Assembly (NCBI RefSeq): GCF_030123105.1
Contig: NZ_CP126095.1
Span: 3,224,001-3,288,000, forward strand
DNA from: Paenibacillus sp. G2S3
Lineage (GTDB): Bacteria; Bacillota; Bacilli; Paenibacillales; Paenibacillaceae
DNA: 64,000 nt
Direction: 5' to 3'
In this document: positions 8,548 to 16,661 of the stretch, piece by piece
Layout: every line of letters starts with the position of its first letter
How positions within the stretch are numbered: the stretch's first letter is position 1
Notes under the pieces: generated by a model
The model's database searches: none
Seen by the model: only the letters and a program-made list of their open reading frames with translations
Told to the model about the DNA's origin: nothing
Translations under genes and position numbers: made by a program

Positions 8548-9426
8548 GTGCCAGTTGTCAAAGTGTTGCGAAAAGGGGCATTAACACTCGTCATGGCTGT
8601 TATTGCAGTCTTGTTATTATTCCCGATTGTGATCACATTCACAAATTCGCTTATGACAGAGAAAGAAATTGAGATCAATTATGGACCTATCGGGCAGATG
8701 AATGAGGTGATTGAAGGGAGAGAAGATCCTTTTGTAAATTTAAAATTGCTGCCTGATCAAGTGTCCTTGGACCAGTACACTAAGGTTCTCCTAGACAACC
8801 CTAAATATCTGACGATGTTCTGGAACTCAGTATTCATGGTCGTACCCATCATTGCAGGACAGACTTTAGTAGCAGCACTCGCTGCCTATGCTTTCTCGAA
8901 GCTGAAATTCCGGGGGCGAGATCCTTTGTTTCTTATCTATGTCCTAACGATGCTCATGCCTTTCCAAGTGACGTTAGTGCCGAACTATATTATGGCGGAT
9001 AAGCTTGGAATACTAGATAGTCCAAATGCGATTATATTACCTGGAATTTTCGCAGCTTTTGGTGTGTTTATGCTCAGGCAATTCATGCTGGATATACCAT
9101 ACGCCTATATCGAAGCGAGCAAAATGGATGGAGCCGGACATTTGCTGATCTTTTACAGGATTATTATTCCGATGATTAAACCTGGTCTGGCAGCACTCGT
9201 CATATTATTGTTCGTGGATTATTGGAACATGGTGGAGCAGCCGCTTATTTTTCTGGATGATCCGTTTAAGCAGCCCTTGTCAGTCTTTTTATCGAGGATC
9301 AATGAAGGGGAGCGAGGAATCGCTTTTGCTGCATCCATACTCTATATGGCTCCAATGGTGTTGCTGTTTTTGTATGCGGAATCGTATTTTATTGAAGGCG
9401 TTCAATTGTCTGGTATCAAAGGTTGA
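8548..9426 (+). CDS. ABC transporter permease, MalG/UgpE type
   Basis: A 292-residue six-span permease with the EAA motif YIEASKMDGAGHLLIFYRIIIP near 195-216, partner of the preceding permease. The GTG at 8548 follows AGGGGTG by about 9 nt and gives a normal MalG N-terminus. Odd feature: the outer loop after span 1 is longer than usual (about 45-80, GPIGQMNEVIEGREDPFVNLKLLP) before the usual DQYTKVL segment. Such an extension may serve an extra partner, perhaps the fusion protein encoded next; that is inference. Confidence 0.83.
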   Translation: MPVVKVLRKGALTLVMAVIAVLLLFPIVITFTNSLMTEKEIEINYGPIGQMNEVIEGREDPFVNLKLLPDQVSLDQYTKVLLDNPKYLTMFWNSVFMVVPIIAGQTLVAALAAYAFSKLKFRGRDPLFLIYVLTMLMPFQVTLVPNYIMADKLGILDSPNAIILPGIFAAFGVFMLRQFMLDIPYAYIEASKMDGAGHLLIFYRIIIPMIKPGLAALVILLFVDYWNMVEQPLIFLDDPFKQPLSVFLSRINEGERGIAFAASILYMAPMVLLFLYAESYFIEGVQLSGIKG

Positions 9427-9446
9427 TTGGAGGAGAATGACGGGAT

Positions 9447-10607
9447 ATGGAGTTAGGTATAAAGCCGACTGATCGTAGACGTAAACGAAATATTCAAGTC
9501 GTCTTCATGGTTTTTATGGGATTATTGTTGTTTTTTACATTGTTCAGTAACACGATACAAACTTTGACCTTGCCGAAAGTTAGAACCGAAAAACCAACAA
9601 AGGGAAATCTTTTATTTACGATTGAAGGTAGTGGGATATTGCAGCCACTTGCTGAAGTTAAACTTTCGAATACTTCCGGACTAAAGGTCGAACAAATTCT
9701 AGTGAAAGAAGGACAACGTGTAAAAAAGGGACAAAAGCTTATTATCTATGAGAGCAAAACGGCTGAGCAAGAATTGAAAGAAGAAATAACAAATTTAGAA
9801 AAGCAGAAAATTGATCAACAGAATAGGCAAGATCAGTACATCCAATCCGCGCTGGAGGAGGATGAATTCAAAATCAGAAATGCAAGACGTGATATCGAAA
9901 AAGGTAAGTTAGATATCTTAGCTCAGGAAAATAAGATTAACGGACTAAAAATTCGTCTAACAAGCGAAAAAAAACTATTTTCTCCTTTCGATGGTCTAAT
10001 ATCAAAACTGAGTGCCGTCGAAGGGTTAGCTGCAATGGGAGAACCGGATGTTATTGTATCGAACAGCAGTCGGGGTTACAGATTGGATATTATTGTGGAT
10101 TCCGCGCATTTGTCCAATTTAGGGATTTCTGCTGGAGAAAAGATAGAGGTGGAGATCGATATGAATCATGGGCAAGAAGCCCGGATCCTAAGCGGCTCCA
10201 TAGAAGAGGTTGCGAATTCAGAGTCGCTTGCTGATAGCCCCTCTAGTAATGAGTCCGGGAAGACTCAAACCATTCCTCAAAAGAATTTGAGAATAAAAGT
10301 CGTTGATCCAGAACTTAAAGGAGGTGAACAGGCTCGGATCAAAATCGAAAAACATTCACTCCAAGAGGGGTTACTCCTATCCAATGAAGCTATTCATGAG
10401 GATCGCGAAGGTTTGTTTATCTATAAAGTTGACGAGCAGCGGGGGGCATTAGGCAATGTCTTTGTCGCTCAAAAAGTTCGTATTCACTCCAGTGAAAAAA
10501 ACGAGAAAGAAACGATGATTCAATCGGATATTCTCTATGAGGAGGATTCAATTATTCTGGAAAGTAATGAACCTCTTGAAGACGGGAACCGAGTTCGACT
10601 GCAATAA
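9447..10607 (+). CDS. HlyD/MFP-family periplasmic adaptor-like membrane fusion protein
   Basis: A 386-residue protein with one N-terminal membrane anchor (VFMVFMGLLLFFTLFSNTI, about 20-40), then a split lipoyl domain (GSGILQPLAEVKLSNTSG to VKEGQRVKKGQKL), a coiled-coil of about 65 residues (110-175), the second lipoyl half (FSPFDGLISKL) and a beta-barrel-type domain. These are the parts of adaptors of tripartite efflux pumps and of YknX-type proteins in Gram-positives. Such adaptors normally accompany MacB-type exporters; here the only membrane partners are two importer-type permeases, 20 bases upstream. No ATPase is nearby. Function in this setting is unknown. Confidence 0.8.
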   Translation: MELGIKPTDRRRKRNIQVVFMVFMGLLLFFTLFSNTIQTLTLPKVRTEKPTKGNLLFTIEGSGILQPLAEVKLSNTSGLKVEQILVKEGQRVKKGQKLIIYESKTAEQELKEEITNLEKQKIDQQNRQDQYIQSALEEDEFKIRNARRDIEKGKLDILAQENKINGLKIRLTSEKKLFSPFDGLISKLSAVEGLAAMGEPDVIVSNSSRGYRLDIIVDSAHLSNLGISAGEKIEVEIDMNHGQEARILSGSIEEVANSESLADSPSSNESGKTQTIPQKNLRIKVVDPELKGGEQARIKIEKHSLQEGLLLSNEAIHEDREGLFIYKVDEQRGALGNVFVAQKVRIHSSEKNEKETMIQSDILYEEDSIILESNEPLEDGNRVRLQ

Positions 10608-10645
10608 GAAATCATATAAACGAGAAAATAGGAGGAGGAAATCAA

Positions 10646-11986
10646 ATGATTAAAAGGTCTATTTTTGTACTATTAATGGGTGCTTTGATAATGACAACGG
10701 CATGTAACTCCGGAGGTAATGAGAAAGTGGAAAGCAAGGGGGAAACGACAACTGAAGAGGGAAAGACAATCTTGACTCTATCCCTAGCAGAATCGAGTGC
10801 ATTCTATCAGGCGCTAGAGAAAAAGTTTGAAGCGAAATACCCGGATATCGACCTACAAATTAAGGCATATAAAGAAGTAGGAAATGAGTGGGGGGAGAAT
10901 GGTTATGTAGAATATAAAAAAACAACGAATACAGCCCTACTCTCTGGAAAAGGTGCAGATATTTTTGATGTAAGCGCCTTTTCAATCAATGATTATGTGA
11001 GTAAAAAGTTGCTTGTGAACATGAATGATATATTTGAACACGATAAAACGGTAAATAAGAGTGATTTAGAAATGAATGTTTTGGACGCAATGAAGGTAAA
11101 CGACGGCCTATATTTCATTCCTACCGGGTTCGCTTTTAGAGCGTTCATAGGTGATGGGAATATGATTAAGAACTCAAATGTGAAGATTGACGATAAGAAT
11201 TGGACTTGGAAAGAGTTTGGGGAGCAATCGAAGGAAATTATACAACAGGCTGGGAAGGACGCTAAAAACAAACTTTATGCCCTAACGAATTACCCGCCGG
11301 AAGTCACACTGCAAGAAATGAGCGTGGATAATTATAATTTTTTTGTTGATAGTGACGCGAAACAAGCGAAGTTCGACTCTCCTGCTTTTGTAGAATTGTT
11401 GGCACAAATCAAGAAAATGTATAAAGAACAAGTTATGACTTCGGAGCCAGCGGAAATAGGCAATCAACTATTTAACTCCATCGTTATAGGGTCACCAACA
11501 GACTTTATCGATGGTCCATATTCTTACTTTGAAAATCCGGTGTACCTTCAGAAGCCACATGCAGGGAAGACTGGTGGTATGAGAATCATACCTTCATCTT
11601 CGCTCGCCATACAAGCCAATACTCTGGTGAAAGAAGAAGCTTATAAGTTTATGACCTTCTTGTTATCTGAAGAAGCACAGTCATTGCAAGATAGAGAAGG
11701 ATTCTCTCTGCTCCAATCCGTGAATGATAAGAATTTGGACGATATTCAGGAAAAGATGAAAAGTGGAGCATATAAGCTTCCAACCGGAAAAGCCGCTAAG
11801 GTTTCTGATGAAGAATTTACTAGGTTTAAAGAAATCATTCATACAGTAGATCAATATGCGGATCTGAATACTAAAGTGCTTTCTATTATTGGAGAGGAGT
11901 CCTCATCATTCTTCAGTGGACAAAAATCTGCGGAAGCTGTTGCAAAGCTGATCCAGAATCGAGTAACAACCGTTCTAAACGAATAG
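10646..11986 (+). CDS. Extracellular solute-binding lipoprotein (ABC, family 1 type)
   Basis: A 446-residue protein with a lipoprotein signal: charged start MIKRS, hydrophobic run and lipobox TTAC with Cys at about 20. The mature part looks like sugar-binding family 1 (EKKFEAKYPDIDLQIKAYKE; DIFDVSAFSINDYVSKKLLVNMND; C-terminal AYKFMTFLLSEEAQ). It would capture a ligand outside the membrane for the two permeases. GGAGGAGG precedes the ATG. It sits third behind the permeases rather than first, as is usual, with the fusion protein between them. The ligand cannot be deduced. Confidence 0.85.
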   Translation: MIKRSIFVLLMGALIMTTACNSGGNEKVESKGETTTEEGKTILTLSLAESSAFYQALEKKFEAKYPDIDLQIKAYKEVGNEWGENGYVEYKKTTNTALLSGKGADIFDVSAFSINDYVSKKLLVNMNDIFEHDKTVNKSDLEMNVLDAMKVNDGLYFIPTGFAFRAFIGDGNMIKNSNVKIDDKNWTWKEFGEQSKEIIQQAGKDAKNKLYALTNYPPEVTLQEMSVDNYNFFVDSDAKQAKFDSPAFVELLAQIKKMYKEQVMTSEPAEIGNQLFNSIVIGSPTDFIDGPYSYFENPVYLQKPHAGKTGGMRIIPSSSLAIQANTLVKEEAYKFMTFLLSEEAQSLQDREGFSLLQSVNDKNLDDIQEKMKSGAYKLPTGKAAKVSDEEFTRFKEIIHTVDQYADLNTKVLSIIGEESSSFFSGQKSAEAVAKLIQNRVTTVLNE

Positions 11987-12023
11987 ATGTATTGAACAGG
12001 ATTTTGTATAAGGAGGGGGACTC

Positions 12024-14540
12024 ATGCACAAATCACTAAAGACATATGCTGTAGTTCTGCTCAGCGCAATGCTATTAAGCCAACCTTTTGTAAACAGCAC
12101 ATATGCAGCATCGACAAGTGCTTCAGCTACAGCGGTATTCACGTTGGACAAACTTGGTACGATCGCTTTAAAAAACAATGTCAACGTGAAGCTAATAGAT
12201 ATGGATATTTTTGAGCAACCGAGCGGCAATATACTTATATACACACTTAGTTATAGCAATGGTAGCAGTAATAGTGTAGCTCACGTTGATTATTTCTCAA
12301 GGGTTACTACAACTGGGGGGGCTGTCATTCAAGGCAAACCTATCACGAGAGATGTCACCAAAAAATACATCCCTCCAAAGAGTAGCCAAATTGTAATTTA
12401 CTATGTGAATATTGGACAGTCTACAAAATTAAACGGCACTAAAGTGACCCTGTTGAAGTGGGATTTCAGTAGCCAGGATTATCAGAAAAAGCTAGGTGAA
12501 TTCTCTATTCCGGCTAGTTACGCAGTTATCATTCCTCAAGGCCAGAGTAAGAAGCTCACGATGGATAATCTACCAGTAAATATCAAGGCGGAAAGTCTGC
12601 AAAGGCTTAAGACGAATGGAAAAGTCTATATGAGAGTAGGCGTTAGTTTCACGAATTTGGGTAAAAAAGTGCTTAGCCATTCCGCTTATAAAACTTACCT
12701 GAAATCGGCAGGTGGTTCGGTGTTCGAACTTAAGCTGGAGGACGCCAGTGGCAGTTTCAATGTACAGTCCCAAGAGAAGAAGACAGTTTACTATTTAACG
12801 GAAGTTCCTTCCTATATGAAGACTGAACATATGATATTGCAATTTGCGCAAGAAGATGAAACATTGAAAATAATACTTCCAGTTAAATCTTTCAAGCTTC
12901 CTACAGTAACAACTTCTGACTTTGCTGTGGCTAATTATGCTGTTAAGAAGATTACTATTAAGAATAACACCATTGAAACGCAATTGAAGAGTGCTTCCGT
13001 ATCTTCGGAAAATAACTCCGCGAAATGGAATCTTCAATTCCGTCTTAAGAATTTTGGGAATAAAGCTATCACACTACCTGCCTACGAGCTTACGGTTAAA
13101 GCTGCTGAAGGATTTAGTATTCCGGTAGATTCAAAAGCACTTGCGAATGTAACATTGAAACCGCTTGAAGAGAAGCTTATCAACCTCAGTGCGAATGTGC
13201 CATTAGAACTTAATCAAGGTAAGTTGCAGCTGCAATGGACGGAACCCGCTGTTGATGACAAGGTTGTTTTTCCAACTGCTCAGTTTAACATACCTTATTC
13301 TCTGGAAAACAATAATCTGATGGGTCAAGAGTATAGGGTCGAGAACAGGCACGGGAAATTCATGGTGAAGCTGAACTCCTATCAGCGTTTGCCTTGGGAT
13401 GATGGTGATCAAATCGTAACTAAGCTCAGCATCCGCAACATCGGCTTAACCTCAGTACAGCTCCCTGTTCTAAAAGCTATAGTTAAAGCAGAAACGAGTG
13501 ATCTTAGCAGCACAGCCCAGATCGTGACCACAAATGCGCAAACGTCGATAGCTCCTAATGAAACGACAGAGATCTATGTGATAGCGAGAGTCCCATATTC
13601 TTATAGTTTCAATCAGCTAAAGATAGTGCTACAAGATACCTCTGGTGATGAAATCACGAAGTTTCTCTCTATGAATACAAACTCGCTAAATAATGTGATA
13701 GATACGATTGCTGTAGGTGAATCTCATCATATGAATTCGCTAGGCAAAAAAGCAGAAGTCCGTGAGCGTCGGACAACCACATATTATGTGAACAATTCTA
13801 ATTTGATCTATACTGAGCTGGAAATGATTAGCGAAGAACCACGCCAGGCGAAACCGGCTCAGCTTGTGGCTTATTACAAAACAGCTGATAACCAATTTTT
13901 CAAGGCGGTGGTTAGCCAATCTACAACTGCAACAAGCCCAAATGGTAAAAATTTGGTTACAATCTGGAGTAAGCTTCCGCAAGGTGTGAGTACGTCTGAG
14001 CTTGCGCTTTATATTGGGGAAGGGGTTGCTGAAGGTAAGCTTACAGATTTAGGGGGAGCATCAACTGGATTTATCAATAGTGTTAAATTAGCACTTACCC
14101 CTAAAGCAGTAATCCCACTAAATAATCTAACAAGTGTCGAGCTATTCCCTTACAACCTTTCGGTTGCAAATGCAGTCGGTACGATTACTGAGGAGAAGGG
14201 CACGTTAGATGTAGTAGTAAATTATAGCTTATCCGAAACAGAAGATTTTGAAGCAGGTGCCTATGAGCATAAGCTGGTATTAGAACTTATTGATCCTTAC
14301 GGACAAACCATGGAGAAGACTTTGGAACTGGGGTCTGATTTACCAATGGGCAAAAATAAATCATACACAACTTCATTTAATAGTAACTTTCACAAAATAT
14401 TAAGGGGAGGAAGTATTCGTGTAAATCTATATGATGAATTCCAGGGGCATAGGGTGTTGCTAGGGAGTCAGTCTTACCCGTTTACTTACATTGCTTCAGA
14501 ATCGAGAACATCTAACAGTACTGGTAACACAAGCAATTAA
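12024..14540 (+). CDS. Large secreted protein of repeated beta-sandwich units, function unknown
   Basis: I do not recognise this 838-residue protein. It has a Sec signal peptide (to about residue 30, cleavage near TYAAS) and no anchor, cell-wall motif or catalytic motif. The body looks beta-rich, with about six divergent ~80-residue units showing the pattern V-x-F/Y-x-N-x-G ... L-x-A-Y ... P ... V (about 70-150, 190-270, 330-410, 460-545, 590-670, 730-820), for example VSFTNLGKKVLSHSAY and FRLKNFGNKAITLPAY. Such Ig/FnIII-like units bind proteins or glycans. It is last in the operon with the permeases, fusion protein and binding protein, 37 bases after the latter, with ribosome site AAGGAGGGGG. 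The terminator behind it is the insertion site of a group II intron. Confidence 0.7.
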   Translation: MHKSLKTYAVVLLSAMLLSQPFVNSTYAASTSASATAVFTLDKLGTIALKNNVNVKLIDMDIFEQPSGNILIYTLSYSNGSSNSVAHVDYFSRVTTTGGAVIQGKPITRDVTKKYIPPKSSQIVIYYVNIGQSTKLNGTKVTLLKWDFSSQDYQKKLGEFSIPASYAVIIPQGQSKKLTMDNLPVNIKAESLQRLKTNGKVYMRVGVSFTNLGKKVLSHSAYKTYLKSAGGSVFELKLEDASGSFNVQSQEKKTVYYLTEVPSYMKTEHMILQFAQEDETLKIILPVKSFKLPTVTTSDFAVANYAVKKITIKNNTIETQLKSASVSSENNSAKWNLQFRLKNFGNKAITLPAYELTVKAAEGFSIPVDSKALANVTLKPLEEKLINLSANVPLELNQGKLQLQWTEPAVDDKVVFPTAQFNIPYSLENNNLMGQEYRVENRHGKFMVKLNSYQRLPWDDGDQIVTKLSIRNIGLTSVQLPVLKAIVKAETSDLSSTAQIVTTNAQTSIAPNETTEIYVIARVPYSYSFNQLKIVLQDTSGDEITKFLSMNTNSLNNVIDTIAVGESHHMNSLGKKAEVRERRTTTYYVNNSNLIYTELEMISEEPRQAKPAQLVAYYKTADNQFFKAVVSQSTTATSPNGKNLVTIWSKLPQGVSTSELALYIGEGVAEGKLTDLGGASTGFINSVKLALTPKAVIPLNNLTSVELFPYNLSVANAVGTITEEKGTLDVVVNYSLSETEDFEAGAYEHKLVLELIDPYGQTMEKTLELGSDLPMGKNKSYTTSFNSNFHKILRGGSIRVNLYDEFQGHRVLLGSQSYPFTYIASESRTSNSTGNTSN

Positions 14541-14564
14541 AATAGGGTAAAGTATCAAGTCAAA

Positions 14565-14594
14565 AGTGTTGGCATAACTGCCAGCACTTTTTTT
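14565..14594 (+). terminator. Rho-independent terminator of the permease/repeat-protein operon
   Basis: Stem AGTGTTGGCA / TGCCAGCACT with a TAAC loop and a T run. It is nearly identical to the terminator at 1682. The group II intron begins two bases after its last T. Confidence 0.9.
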
Positions 14595-15160
14595 AGTGCG
14601 CCCAGCATGGGCGCTATCTATAGGGTTGAAGTCCCGAATGGCGAAGGCAGTAGTAGCCATTAGTCTAAGGCAAGGGTGTCCACCGTGAGGTGGAATCTGA
14701 AGGAAGCCGGCGGCAAATCTCCGGTCTGAGGAACACGAACTTCATATAAGGCTAGCGTACGTTGGGTGAGGTTGCTAAACAAACTAAAACCCTTACTGCC
14801 AAAGGTGTGCGAGAGTAAATGAAGCAGATAGATGGAGAGGAAGATAGCGTTCTTACCTGGGGAGATCTGTACGGAACGCGGAACAACTTCCGTAACCTTA
14901 CCTGTGAAGGTAAGCTGAACGTACAGAAGTCAGCAGATGCCATAGTACGCCCCGTGGTGCAACACGGGCGGAAGGGCTGAACATGAAATAGGTATTTGTA
15001 TATCCAGGCGTTCGAGATGAGTGATGAAAGCAGAAAAAAAAAATCCGTAAGGACCTAACTGAAGAAGGAAGCGGTGAATCCCGTGGGGGACTTCAGCAGG
15101 GCTGAATTCATCTTTGGCACAAGAGGAAGATGCAAATCACGTAAAGAGAGGTAAAAAAAA

Positions 15161-16423
15161 ATGTTGGAGCAGTTGCTGTCACGGGAAAATCTTCTGCAAG
15201 CCTTAAAGCGTGTTGAAGCCAATAAAGGAAGCCATGGCGTAGATGGCATGTCCGTAAAATCCTTACGAAAACACATCGTACAAAACTGGCAAACCCTACG
15301 GCATGCGATAGAAGAAGGAACCTATGAACCGAGCCCCGTACGACGGGTCGAAATCCCGAAACCGAACGGCGGAGGTGTCCGGATGTTAGGGATACCTACC
15401 GTGACAGACCGAATGCTTCAGCAAGCCATTTCGCAGGTGGTAACCCCATTGTTCGATCCACAGTTTTCCGAGCACAGTTATGGATTTCGTCCCAAAAGGC
15501 GGGGACATGATGCGGTGAGGAAAGCTAGAGAATTCATGAAAGAAGGATATCGATTCGTAGTCGACCTAGACTTGGAGAAATTCTTTGACCGCGTCCACCA
15601 TGACCGTCTTATGTTGAAGATTGCGGAGAAAGTGAAGGACAAGAAGGTCCTCTTACTTATTCGTAAATATCTTCAATCGGGCGTGATGGAGAATGGATTA
15701 GTAAAGCCGACATTAGAAGGAACGCCGCAAGGGGGGCCCTTGAGTCCGTTATTAACTAATATTGTACTGGACGAACTGGATAAGGAACTGGAGAAACGTG
15801 GACACCGATTTGTGCGCTATGCGGACGACTGTAATATCTACGTGAAAACTCCGAGAGCAGGTGAACGAGTCAAAGCATCCGTCACTGGGTTCATTGAGGG
15901 AAAGCTAAAACTCAAGGTAAACCAAGGCAAGAGTGCGGTAGACCGCCCCTGGAAACGGAAGTTTCTGGGTTTTATTTTTAGTGTGGACCAAGTGCCAAAG
16001 GTGAGGATAGCACAGCAATCCTTGCAGAAAGCGAAGGTTAGAATTCGAGAGATAACCTCTCGAAAGAAGCCGATGAAGATGGAAGAGCAAATCCAGAAAC
16101 TAAACCAATATCTTATGGGATGGTGTGGGTACTTCTCGCTAGCGGATACACCAAGTAGCTTTCGAGACATGGATAAGTGGATACGAAGAAGGCTAAGAAT
16201 GTGCCTATGGAAGCAATGGAAGAACCCGAGAACCAAAGTCAAAAGACTAATATCCTTAGGCGTACGCAAGGATAAAGCGGATGAGTGGGGAAATACCCGA
16301 AAAGGGTACTGGCGAATTGCAGGGAGTCCAATTTTGTCACGAGCATTGAATAACCGATACTGGGAAACCAATGGACTTAAGAGCTTAATGGACAGATACA
16401 ACTTACTACGGAATATTTCATGA
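15161..16423 (+). CDS. ltrA: Group II intron-encoded reverse transcriptase/maturase
   Basis: A 420-residue multifunctional intron protein with finger/palm RT blocks: KRVEANKGSHGVDGMS (RT0-1), PNGGGVRMLGIPTVTDRMLQQAI, YGFRPKRRGHDAV, FVVDLDLEKFFDRV (RT3), GTPQGGPLSPLLTNI (RT4) and the catalytic RYADDCNIYV (RT5, YADD). The thumb/maturase domain X follows (FLGFIFS, NQYLMGWCGYFSL, WIRRRLRMCLWKQWK, NTRKGYWRI). There is no HNH endonuclease domain, as expected for class C. It splices the intron RNA and copies it into new DNA sites. The stop codon TGA overlaps the first bases of intron domain V. Confidence 0.95.
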   Translation: MLEQLLSRENLLQALKRVEANKGSHGVDGMSVKSLRKHIVQNWQTLRHAIEEGTYEPSPVRRVEIPKPNGGGVRMLGIPTVTDRMLQQAISQVVTPLFDPQFSEHSYGFRPKRRGHDAVRKAREFMKEGYRFVVDLDLEKFFDRVHHDRLMLKIAEKVKDKKVLLLIRKYLQSGVMENGLVKPTLEGTPQGGPLSPLLTNIVLDELDKELEKRGHRFVRYADDCNIYVKTPRAGERVKASVTGFIEGKLKLKVNQGKSAVDRPWKRKFLGFIFSVDQVPKVRIAQQSLQKAKVRIREITSRKKPMKMEEQIQKLNQYLMGWCGYFSLADTPSSFRDMDKWIRRRLRMCLWKQWKNPRTKVKRLISLGVRKDKADEWGNTRKGYWRIAGSPILSRALNNRYWETNGLKSLMDRYNLLRNIS

Positions 16424-16493
16424 ACCGCCGTATACCGAACGGTACGTACGGTGGTGTGAGAGGTCGGGGGCTCACCGCCCCCTCCTACTCGAT
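16422..16493 (+). ncRNA. Group II intron domains V and VI
   Basis: Domain V is the hairpin from GAACCGCCGTA through loop GAAC to TACGGTGGT (16422-16455), the catalytic core. Domain VI (about 16457-16493) pairs GGGGG with CCCCC and ends in CCTACTCGAT, which supplies the branch-point adenosine. Confidence 0.8.
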
Positions 16494-16542
16494 TATAGTT
16501 ATGAACTTTTTATGGAAAATCCTTCAATGTATGTTCTTTACA

Positions 16543-16571
16543 TTGACTGTTCTCAGTCTTTTCGTTAAGAT
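16543..16571 (+). promoter_or_regulatory. SigA-type promoter of the antiporter gene
   Basis: TTGACT, 17 nt, TAAGAT. It lies between the 3' end of the intron and the antiporter start, so the intron insertion leaves it intact. Confidence 0.5.
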
Positions 16572-16661
16572 TACCTCTGCGCTTCAATGCCTAAAAGCTT
16601 AAAAGTGTGGAAGTTCTTATCAATAGGTTTACCCAATACAATGTTAAGGAGCATTATCTTC

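Larger units (their letters stand above)
14596..16493 (+). mobile_element. Group IIC intron, apparently full length (~1.9 kb)
   Basis: The 5' end GTGCGCCC matches the conserved group II start (GUGYG). About 565 bases of structured, non-coding RNA precede the reverse transcriptase, and domains V and VI follow it directly. The intron sits immediately downstream of a terminator hairpin and its T tract, the hallmark target of group IIC introns, and its protein closely resembles the thermostable IIC enzymes from Geobacillus. The 3' boundary is put after CTACTCGAT and is uncertain by a few bases. The open reading frame and domain V are intact, so it may still be mobile. It does not interrupt a gene. 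Confidence 0.88.

Noticed and set aside
9257-9472. A short + strand open frame overlapping the end of the MalG-like permease and the start of the fusion protein
   Set aside because: It is out of frame with both genes and fully covered by them.
15838-16401. A 187-codon open frame on the minus strand opposite the intron reverse transcriptase
   Set aside because: It lies wholly antisense to a well-supported gene, has no ribosome site and shows no recognisable domain.
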